Shown here one piece after another: positions 49,281-59,439 of a stretch of DNA of 64,000 nucleotides (within the stretch, counting starts at the first letter, position 1; the number at the start of each line of letters is the position of its first letter). The stretch comes from Haladaptatus sp. R4 (GTDB lineage: Archaea; Halobacteriota; Halobacteria; Halobacteriales; Haladaptataceae), in the NCBI RefSeq assembly GCF_001625445.1, contig NZ_LWHG01000029.1, positions 62,001 through 126,000 on the forward strand, read 5' to 3'. Below the pieces are notes generated by a model, which saw only the letters and a list, made by a program, of their open reading frames with translations, was not told the DNA's origin and did no database searches. The position numbers were made by a program, and so were the translations under genes.

Positions 49281-49350
49281 GTACCTGTCTACATCGAAAA
49301 GACGGTCGTCACGATATACGTGAGTCGAGGTTTCCGTCAGCGGCTACTCG

Positions 49351-49623
49351 GTGAAACGCGGTTGCGAGCAATTGCTGTCGTCGCTGGTCGTGATCTTTTC
49401 GCTTCTCGGAGTATGTGACTGGCTACCAACATTCAATGCGATTTTATACCATTCTGAAACGACGGAAGTGATACGAGAGGTCATCAATCATGAGATTTTC
49501 CACGGAGTAAGGAGCTTCTCGGTTTACGCATCGGTTGCGCTGTGGTCCGTACACGTAACAGCAGTCGCTATGAAGACCGGACTTGCTAGAAAACCGATCC
49601 ACGACGACCGATTTCGAACCTGA
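49351..49623 (+). CDS. Possible small membrane protein
   Basis: A 90-codon frame with two hydrophobic stretches, LLSSLVVIFSLLGVCDWLPT and FSVYASVALWSVHVTAVAMK, linked by a charged part with HSETTEVIREVINHEIFHGV. Plausible but not recognised, and codon use is not strongly protein-like. Confidence 0.4.
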   Translation: MKRGCEQLLSSLVVIFSLLGVCDWLPTFNAILYHSETTEVIREVINHEIFHGVRSFSVYASVALWSVHVTAVAMKTGLARKPIHDDRFRT

Positions 49624-49755
49624 CGGCCGCCCCGTCTAAAAACGGTGACGGGGCTGCTGGTGGGAGGCGTTCTGATACGCGTTAGCGGTATCGCTGCGCC
49701 GAGAGATGCTGTATTGCCCGCGAATCGATTCGACCGACTGCACGAGTAGCCATCT

Positions 49756-50079
49756 ATGCAACAACCACCCCGAAAACGATTGCCCCACGAACAGAGTAAC
49801 CGGAATACCGGTCGTCCACCACCCGGACAGCAGGATTCGATAGACGCGGTCGTCGTGATCCTACTCGGACTCCCCCTGTACCTGGTAGTGGGGCTGTTAC
49901 TGAGTACGGCCCCGAGCCTTGCTGTAGTGATCGCGGCGATTGCTGGAATCTCCACGCTTTCGGTCGTTATCCCTTCCGTCGTCATTCGACTCGTCACGAT
50001 TGCGCTCGAACGACGAAGTCCGAACAGCGCATCGATGCGGAACGACACGGAGGCGACCGGGAATTCGAATCCCGAATAG
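49756..50079 (+). CDS. Small membrane protein
   Basis: 107 residues: a polar N-terminus (residues 1-30), two helices IDAVVVILLGLPLYLVVGLL and AVVIAAIAGISTLSVVIPSV, then a polar tail. No family recognised. The plus frame is favoured over the antisense frame because of these clean helices. Confidence 0.5.
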   Translation: MQQPPRKRLPHEQSNRNTGRPPPGQQDSIDAVVVILLGLPLYLVVGLLLSTAPSLAVVIAAIAGISTLSVVIPSVVIRLVTIALERRSPNSASMRNDTEATGNSNPE

Positions 50080-50344
50080 ACCGGCGAGTGGACATCCTAT
50101 TTTCGTCCCTTCGAACGCTTGGACGCGAGCGGTCAACTTGCTCTAAGAACCGTACTCCAGAGTCAAGCGACCGGTGTCGTATTCATCCGAGCGTCGATCA
50201 CGTCGTATATATTGACCCGGTGAAATCCTAAGAAATAGGTACAATAGGTGACGTAGTTAGCTATTTCATCCGTGATCCCGTTCCGCCGATTCTCTGCGAA
50301 ATCACCACAACATCTATCACGAATCTTGGTGAAGTTGTGGTGCT
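50080..50344. promoter_or_regulatory. Upstream region of the Zn-dependent dehydrogenase
   Basis: 265 bp with an inverted pair GAAATA (50231-50236) and TATTTC (50262-50267) flanking 25 bases. No gene seen. Confidence 0.3.
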
Positions 50345-51415
50345 ATGCAGACCGCAAGATGGCACGGACAACGTGACATTCGCGTCGAAGAGACGGAGGA
50401 ATCGAGTGTTGGAGCGACGGATGTACGCGTGGAGGTCGATACGTGCGGGATCTGTGGCTCCGATTTACACGAGTACGCGGCAGGACCCATATTCATCCCC
50501 GAAGGAGATCCACATGCGATTTCGGGTGAACGGGCACCGATCACGATGGGACACGAGTTCAGCGGTGTTATCAGTGAGGTAGGGGAGGACGTGGAAAACC
50601 TTACCGAGGGTGACGCAGTGGCGATCAATCCCATCCTCTATTGTGGCGAGTGTCGCCAATGTCGGGAGGGAAATTATCATATCTGTGATTCCGGTGGTTT
50701 CGTCGGTCTGTCCGGTGGCGGCGGTGGGTTCGCCGAAAACGTGGTTGTGAGTGCAGAGAAGGCAGTTCCACTCGGGGAGGACGTTCCGCTCGAACACGGC
50801 GCGCTAGTCGAACCGTTGAGCGTTGGTCTCCATGCCGTTCGTCGATCGGGTATCAGTGCAGGCGACACCGTCGCGGTCTTCGGCAGCGGCCCCATCGGCC
50901 TGTCGGTGATTCAATGTGCACGGGCGGCCGGTGCCAGACGGATTTTCGTCTCGGAGCCCCGGGCGGCCCGCCGTGACCGAGCGGCGGACTCCGGGGCCGA
51001 CCATCTCATCGACCCAACCGAGGTCGATGCCGTCGACGAAATACGTTCATCGACTGACGGTGGCGTCGATGCGGCGTTCGAAGTCGCTGGCATCGAACCG
51101 ACGTTCAACGCCGCGCTCGAAAGTACACGGCCTGGCGGGACCGTTACCGTCGTGAGTATCTGGGAAGAGACGGTGAATATGCCCCCGAACACACTCGTCC
51201 TCGGCGAACGGACGCTCACCGGAACGCTCGCGTATCTGGGAGGGCCGCGCTCGAACGAGGAATACGGGATGGTTATCGATATGCTCGCGGACGGGACGCT
51301 CGATCCGGATCCGCTCGTTACCGACCGCATCGGTCTCGATGATATAGTCGACGAGGGGTTCGAATCGCTCCTCGACGAAGGGAGCGATCAAGTGAAAATC
51401 TTCGTCAAACCGTGA
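50345..51415 (+). CDS. Zinc-dependent medium-chain dehydrogenase, 2,3-butanediol/threonine DH type
   Basis: 356 residues: VDTCGICGSDLHEYAAGP (catalytic zinc Cys), TMGHEFSGVISEVGEDVENL (zinc His/Glu), structural zinc site NPILYCGECRQCREGNYHIC, and NAD fold TVAVFGSGPIGLSVIQCARA. Family members oxidise polyols, butanediol or threonine. It is followed 208 nt later by the Ntn amidase and may be part of a locus handling a polyol or sugar derivative with the ABC importer. Confidence 0.9.
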   Translation: MQTARWHGQRDIRVEETEESSVGATDVRVEVDTCGICGSDLHEYAAGPIFIPEGDPHAISGERAPITMGHEFSGVISEVGEDVENLTEGDAVAINPILYCGECRQCREGNYHICDSGGFVGLSGGGGGFAENVVVSAEKAVPLGEDVPLEHGALVEPLSVGLHAVRRSGISAGDTVAVFGSGPIGLSVIQCARAAGARRIFVSEPRAARRDRAADSGADHLIDPTEVDAVDEIRSSTDGGVDAAFEVAGIEPTFNAALESTRPGGTVTVVSIWEETVNMPPNTLVLGERTLTGTLAYLGGPRSNEEYGMVIDMLADGTLDPDPLVTDRIGLDDIVDEGFESLLDEGSDQVKIFVKP

Positions 51416-51623
51416 TTTTCACCCCGGTTCGATAGAGTTAGATAATTCCGACGGACTGCACATTACCTTCTCCAAATTTTGACAACTCGTTTGGTGTCTT
51501 CCGTGTAAAACCGATGATGGCGTGCCGTGACACCGAAGCGAATGTTTATGAAATCTGATGTCGATTCATTGACGCATGGATTACACTGTAATCTCGAACC
51601 AGCCCACAGGAGGTCGGCCCTAG

Positions 51624-52613
51624 ATGTGTACTCGCCTCTCGTATCTCGGACCTGATGACCGCACTCTCACGGCCCGGTCGATGGACTGGAAAGTGGATAT
51701 CGGAACGAACATTTGGACGCTCCCCCGTGGCATAGAGCGCGATGGCAAGGTCGGGCCGGCCTCGTTGACCTGGACGGCTCAGTATGGTAGCGTGGTCGCC
51801 ACTGCCTTCGATGAGGTCACGACGGACGGCGTGAACGAAGCTGGTTTAGTAGCCAACTTGCTTTGGTTGCCCGAGTCGGAATATCCGGACTGGGACGGCG
51901 AGTCATCCGCAATGTCGATCTCGCTGTGGGCGCAGTATATGCTGGATAATTTCGAGACCGTCGCCGAGGCCGTAGAGAACGTTCGACGGGAGGATTTCGC
52001 AGTCGTAACCGCCCAAGTTCCGGGCGAAGATCGGTTGGCTGCACTCCACCTCTCGCTATCGGACGCCACCGGTGACAGTGCGATCATGGAATTCGTAGAT
52101 GGGGAGTTGGTCGTCCATCATAGCCGCGATTACCAAGTCATGACCAACTCGCCGACCTTCGACAAACAGCTCGCATTGGCCGAGTACTGGAAAGAGATCG
52201 GTGGCACGGTGATGCTTCCCGGAACGAACCGTCCAGCGGACCGGTTCGTAAGAGCCCGTTTCTACGCGGACGCGATTCCTCACGTCGAGGATCGGCGTAC
52301 TGCGACCGCAAGCGTATTTAGCGTCATTCGAAACGTATCCGTGCCGTACGGTATCAGCACGCCGGACGAACCCCACATTTCATCGACGCGATGGCGAACG
52401 GTCGTGGATCACAAGGACCTGATTTACTACTTCGAGTCGGCGCTCACGCCCAACGTCTTTTGGATCGAATTGGACGACATCGACGTCTCTTCCGAAGCGG
52501 ATGCGCGAGTTCTCGAATTGGGACCGAATCAATCCAACACCTTCTCGGGAGAAGTGTCCGAGCAAATGGTCGCTAGCGAGCCGTTTACGTTTCTCGGGGC
52601 CCCCGCCGAGTAG
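51624..52613 (+). CDS. Choloylglycine hydrolase/penicillin V acylase-like Ntn hydrolase
   Basis: 329 residues beginning MCTRLSYLGPDDRTLTARSM DWK, so Met removal exposes the Cys2 nucleophile typical of this Ntn family; Arg18 and Asp21 also match. VNEAGLVANLLWLPESEYPD, YQVMTNSPTFDKQLALAEYW and the late ISSTRWRTVVDHKDLIYYFE are further family positions. These enzymes cut linear amides such as bile salt conjugates, penicillin V or N-acyl homoserine lactones. No signal peptide, so it acts inside the cell; the substrate is unknown. Confidence 0.9.
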   Translation: MCTRLSYLGPDDRTLTARSMDWKVDIGTNIWTLPRGIERDGKVGPASLTWTAQYGSVVATAFDEVTTDGVNEAGLVANLLWLPESEYPDWDGESSAMSISLWAQYMLDNFETVAEAVENVRREDFAVVTAQVPGEDRLAALHLSLSDATGDSAIMEFVDGELVVHHSRDYQVMTNSPTFDKQLALAEYWKEIGGTVMLPGTNRPADRFVRARFYADAIPHVEDRRTATASVFSVIRNVSVPYGISTPDEPHISSTRWRTVVDHKDLIYYFESALTPNVFWIELDDIDVSSEADARVLELGPNQSNTFSGEVSEQMVASEPFTFLGAPAE

Positions 52614-52980
52614 CGATCACGTCATCGGGGTTTCGAACGCCGAATTTGGAAGAGATGATCCCCACACAGCACAGGTAGATCACGGGAATAAATGGTGTTT
52701 CAGGTCGATAAGGTTATGTGAAAATAATATTATCGTTCTCGGGAAATACAAGAATGAAATTACGTATGGCGAGTTTCTGAACGAGGCAATTTAGCGCGCA
52801 AATATTATTTTGCCGCCTTTCAGCGAGATTGTTCTCGTGTAGAGGAGAATCTTTCCCTGTGATTTCTTAGTTATAAAATGATTACTGGAGAAATCAGTTA
52901 ACCAGTCATCGAAGAATGTATTCTCGATTTAGCTCATGATTCGTATGGGTGCGGTGGCCCGGGAGGGGTTCAGGTATGAC
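52614..52980. other. Intergenic, AT-rich
   Basis: Convergent gap between the amidase and IMPase-like genes. Long T and A runs at 52720-52890 may end transcripts from both sides. No gene seen. Confidence 0.45.
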
Positions 52981-53766
52981 TTACCGAACCGTCTGTGCAA
53001 CGTGTTCGACGACTTCGTCGTGTCGTGTGCCGTTCGTTGCGACGATGCCCTCGGCGTCCGGCGTCCAACGGGTACCATCGATGTCGGTTACCGTTCCACC
53101 TGCCTGTTCGACCAAATACACTCCTGCAATCGTGTCCCACGGATTCGGCTCCGGTTGCGTCGAGACGGCAGCGTCGATGGCACCGCTCGCGACCATTCCT
53201 AACGTCACCTGTGCGCAGCCGAAACGCCGTAAATCGCCGAATTGGCGTATCAGTCCCCGAAGAAGGTTTCCAAATTCCTCGTCCCGTTCGGAACCGTATC
53301 GGAGAATGGGCGCGACGATGAACTGTTCAGGGTCGGTTTCCATACTCACCGCTGTTTGCTCGCCGTTCAGCATCGTACCGTTCGAATCCACGGTGTAGAC
53401 GTCGTCCAAAGCCGGGGCGACGGTCGTCGCGGCGACGGTTTCGTGATCACGGACCGCGGCTACCGTCGTCGTCCAGAGGTGAACTCCTCTGACGAAGTTC
53501 GTCGTTCCGTCGATTGGATCGATGACCCAGGCGTTTCCGTCATCGGGAAGGGACTTGCGTTCGTCCTCTTCCTCGCCGACGATGGTCGCCTCGGGATATC
53601 GATCTTTGATGATCTCGATGACCCGCTGTTGCGTGTCGGTGTCCGCCTGCGTGACGAAGTCCATCTTCGAGTCCTTGGTTTCGACGTCCAACTCGGTTCG
53701 GAATTGTCTGTGAGCGACGGTTGCACCCTCTACTGCCGCACGGAACGTGGTATCTTGTCGTGTCAT
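52981..53766 (-). CDS. Inositol monophosphatase/FBPase-like phosphatase
   Basis: 261 residues with the Li-sensitive phosphatase motifs: KMDFVTQADTDTQQRVIEII, ATIVGEEE, WVIDPIDGTTNFVRGVHLWT and NPWDTIAGVYLVEQAGGTVT. It removes phosphate from inositol-1-phosphate, fructose bisphosphate or related sugars with Mg2+. It is the last gene of an ABC importer operon (87 nt after the ATPase), so it probably acts on a sugar or polyol phosphate made from the imported substrate. Confidence 0.9.
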   Translation of the reverse strand: MTRQDTTFRAAVEGATVAHRQFRTELDVETKDSKMDFVTQADTDTQQRVIEIIKDRYPEATIVGEEEDERKSLPDDGNAWVIDPIDGTTNFVRGVHLWTTTVAAVRDHETVAATTVAPALDDVYTVDSNGTMLNGEQTAVSMETDPEQFIVAPILRYGSERDEEFGNLLRGLIRQFGDLRRFGCAQVTLGMVASGAIDAAVSTQPEPNPWDTIAGVYLVEQAGGTVTDIDGTRWTPDAEGIVATNGTRHDEVVEHVAQTVR

Positions 53767-53852
53767 GATTGCCGTTTTCGTCGTGTACGTTCGAATCCCA
53801 TCATATTACATATTATCGCCGGACACCCGGAGAAACAATCCAACTAGTGAAA

Positions 53853-55023
53853 TCAGACGATTCGGGCCCCTGATGTTTCGAATATCCACGCCTCTTCGGT
53901 CTCGAAATCCACCCGAACGCGGTCCGTGTGCTGTGAAATCTCACCTTGTGACGTGAGCGCCGAGAGGGAAATTCCGTCTGCGGATAGGTGGATCGCGTCC
54001 CTGTCGCCGAGCGGTTCGATCACGTCGACGTCCGCAACGAACATGTCTCGACCACTATCGAGACGCAGGTACTCGGGTCGAATACCGTAAACGACGGTTT
54101 CCCCTACGCGGTCTTTCATCACCGCGGTTTGCTCATCCGTCGCGGGAATCGTGCCGAGGTCGGTAACGAAAGACAGACCCGTCGAATCGCGTTCGACCGT
54201 CCCCTCGATCAAGTTCGGCGACGGCGACCCGATGAAGTCGGCGACGAAGCGATTCGTGGGGTCGTTGTAAATGTCGTACGGACTTCCGATCTGTTGCACG
54301 TGACCGTCGTTCATCACGACGATTTTGTCGCCAAGCGTCATCGCCTCCTCCTGATCGTGTGTCACGAAGATCATGGACGTGGTCAGTTCACGTTGGATCT
54401 TCTTGACTTCGACGCGCATGTGGTCCCGAAGGTTGGCGTCGAGCGCGGAAAACGGCTCATCGAGTAGAAACGCTGCGGGTTCCATCACCATCGCACGGCC
54501 CAGCGAGACGCGCTGTTGTTGTCCGCCGGACAACGCCGAGGGCTTTCGATCCAACATCGGGGCGATGTCGAGCGTTTCCGCGACATCCTCCACGCGCCGG
54601 TTCTTTTCGTCCTTGGAGAGGTCCGTGTTCATGTCGAGACCGAACCGCATGTTCTTCCGCACGCTCATGTGTGGAAACAGCGCGATGCTCTGGAAGACGA
54701 ATGCGAGGTTTCGATCCTTCGATTTCAACCCAGTGATGTCCTCATCGTCCACGAGGATGTGACCGCTATCCGGTTCTTCGAGTCCAGCAATGCAACGAAG
54801 CGTGGTGGTTTTTCCGCATCCCGAGTGGTCCGACGAAGACGACGAACTCGCCTTCATCGATGTCGATGTTCACGTCGTCGCATGCGACGATTTCCCCGTC
54901 GTTGAACGTCTTCCGAATTTCATCGATCTGGATGTGTGTCGTCCCGCTCGCTCCGGAAGGTTGGCTGGCGTCCGATTTCACTGTCGATTCGTTCGAACTG
55001 GTCTCGTCTGTTGTTTGCGTCAT
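53853..55023 (-). CDS. ABC importer ATPase, MalK/UgpC type, one frame break
   Basis: Starts MTQTTDETSSNESTVKSDAS (55023), an acidic N-terminal extension, then the ATPase: Walker A VGPSGCGKTTTLRCIAG after correction, Q-loop FQSIALFPHMSV, signature LSGGQQQRVSLGRAM, Walker B FLLDEPFSALD, H-loop MIFVTHDQEEAMTLGDKIVV, and a TOBE domain (VVYGIRPEYLRL). An extra base at 54824-54826 breaks Walker A; removing it gives 389 residues. It powers the two permeases upstream. Confidence 0.9.
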
Positions 55024-55049
55024 TGTTGGTTGTGGTATCGAAGGTCGTG

Positions 55050-55883
55050 TCATACGGTGAATGCGTTTTCGAGGTAGTTCCGTGCGACGAGGTAGATTAT
55101 CGTCGGTGGGATTCCGATGATGAGCGTCTCGGCCATCAGTTTCCCCCAATACACTCGTTCACCCGACCCACCGCCGATGGTCCCATACAGCACCGGGACG
55201 GCCGGAACCGGTCCGGTACCGGTCGTCAACAGGTTCGCGAAGAGGAAGTCGTTCCATCCGGTGAGGAAGGCGAGGAAGCCGACAGCGACGATGCCCGGCG
55301 CGGCCAACGGAAGGATCACCCGAAGGAACGCAGTGAACTGCGTACAGCCGTACACTTGGGCCGCTTCCTCGATGTCGTCCGGGAGTTTCTCGAAGAAGTC
55401 CCGGAGGATCCAAATCGCGAACGGGGTGACGAACACCTGATACGCCAGGATCATTCCGGGAATGGTGTTGTACAGTCCCAAGTCGTTCCAGAGGTCCATG
55501 ATCGGGATGACGAGGAGGATGTACGGGAACATCATCGCCGAGATGATGGCGTAAAAACCCGCTTTCTTCCCGTAGAACTCCTTTCGAGCGAACGCGTACG
55601 CTCCCGGTATGGTGATGATCAATGCCAGTATCGCGGTCCCGGCACCGATGAGGAAACTGTTCAGGAGGTTCGTCTTGAGTTCGGTAAAGCCGTTCGTCCA
55701 CGCCTTCAACGTCGGTGCGTGCGGGATGAGGTGTGGTGCACCGAAGAACTCGTTCGGCGGCATGAACGACACCGAAACGATGAACAACAGGGGAATGAGG
55801 TTCGATAACACCAGAAACCCGATCACACCGTACGTGGTCGCTTTGACGGTGACACCGACGGTGTCGTAGCCTTCGGTACTCAT
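55050..55883 (-). CDS. ABC sugar-type importer permease (MalG-like)
   Basis: 277 residues with six helices and the EAA loop QVYGCTQFTAFLRVILPLAA PG, where it meets the ATPase. The start overlaps the end of the MalF-like gene by 4 nt (55880-55883). Typical of the carbohydrate uptake 1 permease family. Confidence 0.9.
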   Translation of the reverse strand: MSTEGYDTVGVTVKATTYGVIGFLVLSNLIPLLFIVSVSFMPPNEFFGAPHLIPHAPTLKAWTNGFTELKTNLLNSFLIGAGTAILALIITIPGAYAFARKEFYGKKAGFYAIISAMMFPYILLVIPIMDLWNDLGLYNTIPGMILAYQVFVTPFAIWILRDFFEKLPDDIEEAAQVYGCTQFTAFLRVILPLAAPGIVAVGFLAFLTGWNDFLFANLLTTGTGPVPAVPVLYGTIGGGSGERVYWGKLMAETLIIGIPPTIIYLVARNYLENAFTV

Positions 55884-56794
55884 GCTCCCTCCTCACTCGC
55901 GCGCTCGAACTCGCGGATAAACACGAACACGAAGCCGATGGTCAGGAGGAGCAGGACGATTCCGACCGCGTAGGCGACGCCCATCTGTCCCTGACCGTAG
56001 GCGAACCGATACAGTAGCACCGCGAGGATCGAGGTATCGTAGCCCGGCCCTCCGTTGGTGAGTTGGAGCACCTGCGAAATCTTCGTCATGTTCCAGATGA
56101 GCCTGATGCTCACCGCGACCAAAATCGCGCTTTTCAGTTGGGGAAGTGTTACACGAAGGAACGTCTGATATCGGTTCGCACCGTACATCTGTGCCGTTTC
56201 GTACATCTCCTCGGGGATGCTTTCGAGGTTCGCAGAGATGATGAGGAACATGAACGGCCAGAACGTCCAGGTCGTCACGAACATGACGACGCCGAGTGCC
56301 ATATCCCCGTGGCTACCCCAGTAGATGGTCTTATCTAGGACGTGCCATTTCGTGAGAAAGCCGAAGACTGGCCCGAGGTCCGGTTCGAGCATATACGCCC
56401 AGATGGTGCCCGTTATCAGTGGAGGGACGGTGTACGAGATGAGGAACGTCCCGGTTACGAACCCTTTTCCACGCCGAAGTTCACGAACCGCGAGCGCGGC
56501 CATCACGGCGACGACCAATTGAAACACGGTGGTGAGCGTGAACATCAAGGTCACCTTCAGCGACGTGTAGAAGGGGTTCCATCCGAACAGGAACGTGTAG
56601 TTCTCGATGCCGGTCCACGTCGGTTCACCGCCGAACGGCCAGTTGTTGAAACTCATGTAGATTCCCTGCATGAACGGCATCCACATGAGCACGACGAGGA
56701 AGAGGAGAACCGGGAGTATCAGCAGATATGAGAACCAGTCCTCCGATAACTGTTCGGTTCGATTTCTCACGTCGAATAGGTTTCGTGTCGACAT
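55880..56794 (-). CDS. ABC sugar-type importer permease (MalF-like)
   Basis: 304 residues: six helices after an N-terminal cytosolic part (MSTRNLFDVRNRTEQLSEDW), with EAA loop TAQMYGANRYQTFLRVTLPQ. It begins one base after the binding-protein gene stop (56796), so the genes are co-translated. Confidence 0.9.
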   Translation of the reverse strand: MSTRNLFDVRNRTEQLSEDWFSYLLILPVLLFLVVLMWMPFMQGIYMSFNNWPFGGEPTWTGIENYTFLFGWNPFYTSLKVTLMFTLTTVFQLVVAVMAALAVRELRRGKGFVTGTFLISYTVPPLITGTIWAYMLEPDLGPVFGFLTKWHVLDKTIYWGSHGDMALGVVMFVTTWTFWPFMFLIISANLESIPEEMYETAQMYGANRYQTFLRVTLPQLKSAILVAVSIRLIWNMTKISQVLQLTNGGPGYDTSILAVLLYRFAYGQGQMGVAYAVGIVLLLLTIGFVFVFIREFERASEEGA

Positions 56795-56795
56795 A

Positions 56796-58187
56796 TCAGA
56801 GCTCTATTTGTTTGCGGATCTGTTTCGCGGTGCGGTCACAGGCTTGCTCGGGGGAGATTTTCCCGCGAACGGCCTCCTGGAAGAGCGGACCGGCGATGTT
56901 GTACTGGATGGCGTTCATCTTGGGATGGCTTGCCCACCCGTTCTCCATGCCGTCCACCGTCGTCTCCAGCGTGGAGATGAACTTGCTGTTTCCGATCGCT
57001 TCGTTGTTTTTCACGCCGTCCCAAACGTCCTTTCTGACGGGGAGTGTCGCCAACGAACTCGGAACTTGTTTCTGGAAATCCTTCGAGAGGAGCTTGTTTA
57101 TCCAGGCGATAGCCGTATCCTCGTGTTTCTTCCAGACGCTCTTTTTCACGCCGTCCGGTTTGCGCATGAGCGCGACACACTGTGTGAAGAAATCGCCTCT
57201 ATTCCCGGCGTTCCCTTTCCACGACGGTGCGAACACGATTTTCCCCGACTTGAGCATATCCTCGGCACGACTCCGAAAGAGCCCGAAGTCCTTCGTGCTA
57301 CCCTGGTACATGCTCACGGAACCGGAGATGAGGTTCTGGGCGACGGATTCGTTGGACGCCGTCGGGGCCTTGTCCGACGAGAGTCCGTGTTTCTGGTAGA
57401 TATCCACGTACCGTCTGGTCGCTTTCTTCCACACGTCGTTGTCGTAGTTGACGTCCGACCAATCCTCGTTGAGGTACATACCGTCGTAGCCGCCATCGGA
57501 TGCGGTCCACGTTATGAGCGCTTCGTCGGTGACGTCCCCCTGTGCGCCGTAAATCTGAAACCCGTAGTCTCCCGGACCCTTGTTCTGTAGTTGCTTCGCG
57601 ATTCGAAGGAGGTCCTGATAATCCTTCGGCGGGAAGTCGTCCTCGATGGAGAGACCGGCCTTTTCGAAGTGGTCGGCCCGGGCGATGAACGGTGCGCCGA
57701 CTTCGAGTCCGATCGGGATCTCGTAGAGGTCCGCGTCGAAGCCACGGTAGCAACTCTGGGCCATTTCGAAGGCCCATTTGGCGTTTTTCAGCGCGTCAGA
57801 GTCGAGTCGGTGTTTGTACTCGTCGACCGGTTTCACCCATCCGGGGTCGATGAACTGTCCGTTGAGCGAGTTCGTCGAATCGTAGATAACCGGGCGGTTT
57901 CCGTTCTGCATGTTGTTCTTCCATTTGCCGCCGTTGATGTCGTCCCAACTCGCCCAGTTCATCTTCATCGTCGCGTCGTGTTGCTTCTCGAAGTCGTCGA
58001 CCGACGACTCCATCAACTGCTTTGCGACCTCCGACTGGGAGTGAAAGTACTCCCAGTATTGGAAGTCCTTCCCGTTTCCACCTGAACTGTTTCCGTCGGT
58101 GACGGCACTGATACAGCCGGAAAGCCCGGCGATTCCACCGATTCCTATCGTTTTGACAAACTGTCGTCTTGATGCCTCAGCCGACAT
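56796..58187 (-). CDS. ABC importer substrate-binding lipoprotein, family 1
   Basis: 463 residues from MSAEASRRQFVKTIGIGGIA (ATG 58187, chosen because it puts the Tat signal at the N-terminus). A lipobox LSGC anchors it outside the cell. The mature part has the solute-binding pattern FQYWEYFHSQSEVAKQLMES, IPIGLEVGAPFIARADHFEK and PSLATLPVRKDVWDGVKNNE. It leads an operon with two permeases, an ATPase and a phosphatase; the ligand is probably a sugar, polyol or glycerol phosphate compound. The promoter region is AT-rich and shared with the divergent dehydrogenase. Confidence 0.9.
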   Translation of the reverse strand: MSAEASRRQFVKTIGIGGIAGLSGCISAVTDGNSSGGNGKDFQYWEYFHSQSEVAKQLMESSVDDFEKQHDATMKMNWASWDDINGGKWKNNMQNGNRPVIYDSTNSLNGQFIDPGWVKPVDEYKHRLDSDALKNAKWAFEMAQSCYRGFDADLYEIPIGLEVGAPFIARADHFEKAGLSIEDDFPPKDYQDLLRIAKQLQNKGPGDYGFQIYGAQGDVTDEALITWTASDGGYDGMYLNEDWSDVNYDNDVWKKATRRYVDIYQKHGLSSDKAPTASNESVAQNLISGSVSMYQGSTKDFGLFRSRAEDMLKSGKIVFAPSWKGNAGNRGDFFTQCVALMRKPDGVKKSVWKKHEDTAIAWINKLLSKDFQKQVPSSLATLPVRKDVWDGVKNNEAIGNSKFISTLETTVDGMENGWASHPKMNAIQYNIAGPLFQEAVRGKISPEQACDRTAKQIRKQIEL

Positions 58188-58377
58188 GGTTTGCCACAAT
58201 TAAGCACACAGGTATAAATCTTTGGTGCAATTTTGGAAATTATCTATTCAGAAAACAATGATGAACGATATGTCGTGAGTTCTGTAGCATAAATCATTGA
58301 GAAAAACACTAATATACCGACCTTGGGCTGTTTAGTATTACTGCCACGGGTGTCATACCCGACGGCGGAGAATATCC

Positions 58378-59349
58378 ATGAACGACGAGACAGCAGACAT
58401 CCTCGTACTGCGAAGTGACACGCACGGATTGCCAGCGAAAGATTACGCTGACCGGCTTTCCCAACGCCTGCCGACTCACCGGGTCCATCTCGCCCGAACT
58501 TCGTCCGACGAGCGTGACCTCATCGAGCGAGCGGACGTCGTCACCGGCGTCGATATCGACGAAAGCCTCCTGGAGTACGCCGAAAACCTTCGGTTGTTCG
58601 CGGGCGTTGCGGCGGGCTACAACCATCTCCCGCTCGAAGCCTTCTCCGAGATGGGTGTCACGGTGACGAACGCCTCAGGTATTCACGCGCCGAACATCGC
58701 GGAACAGGTCCTCGGCTACGTGCTTTCCTTCTCGCGTCGACTTCGGGAGGGATGGGAGCGCGAAAAGCGCCACGAGTGGCGACATTTCCAAGCCGAGGAA
58801 CTGAAAGACAGCACCGTCACCGTCGTCGGACTCGGCGCGATCGGAACGGCGATCGTCGATCGGTTCGCCGGGTTCGATGTCCATACCATCGGGGTACGGT
58901 ACACTCCCGAGAAAGGTGGTCCGACCGACGAGGTCATCGGGTTCGAACGGGAGGCGTTCCACGACGCCGTATCGAGGACGGATTATCTCCTGATCGCCGC
59001 CCCGCTGAGCGACACGACCCGTGGGCTCGTTTCGGAGGAGGAGTTCAAGACGTTGCCGCCAAACGCGAGGGTGGTCAACGTCGGTCGAGGACGGATAATC
59101 GACACTGATGCTTTGGTATCCGCGATTCAGAAGAACCAGATCAACGGTGCGGCACTCGACGTCACGGATCCCGAACCGTTACCGGCGGATCATCCACTAT
59201 GGCGATTCGAGAACGTCACGATCACTCCGCACAACGCGGGTCACAGTCCGAAGCACTGGGATCGGTTGGCGGAGATCGTTGCGAGCAACGTGAATCGACT
59301 CGCCGAAACGAACAGGGGGGAGGAGTTGGAAAACGTCGTTCGATCCTAA
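58378..59349 (+). CDS. D-2-hydroxyacid dehydrogenase
   Basis: 323 residues: NASGIHAPNIAEQVLGYVLS, NAD motif VTVVGLGAIGTAIVDRFAGF, LLIAAPLSDTTRGLVSEEEF, VVNVGRGRIIDTDALVSAIQ (substrate Arg region), ALDVTDPEPLPADHPLWRFE with the catalytic Glu and TPHNAGHSPKHWDRL with the catalytic His. It interconverts a 2-oxoacid and D-2-hydroxyacid with NAD(P)H. It is divergent from the ABC operon and 90 nt before the IclR gene, so all probably share one regulon. Confidence 0.92.
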   Translation: MNDETADILVLRSDTHGLPAKDYADRLSQRLPTHRVHLARTSSDERDLIERADVVTGVDIDESLLEYAENLRLFAGVAAGYNHLPLEAFSEMGVTVTNASGIHAPNIAEQVLGYVLSFSRRLREGWEREKRHEWRHFQAEELKDSTVTVVGLGAIGTAIVDRFAGFDVHTIGVRYTPEKGGPTDEVIGFEREAFHDAVSRTDYLLIAAPLSDTTRGLVSEEEFKTLPPNARVVNVGRGRIIDTDALVSAIQKNQINGAALDVTDPEPLPADHPLWRFENVTITPHNAGHSPKHWDRLAEIVASNVNRLAETNRGEELENVVRS

Positions 59350-59439
59350 CTCGTAGTCTCTCCTCCGGAAAGAAGTGTCGATCACACCGGTCCCCGATTT
59401 CACAATCGTGGAGGAATTACGTTTAAACCGAACTGCTGC

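Noticed and set aside
49524-50048. Minus-strand frame of 174 codons opposite the small membrane protein
   Set aside because: Composition is that of a shadow; the plus frame gives clean membrane helices.
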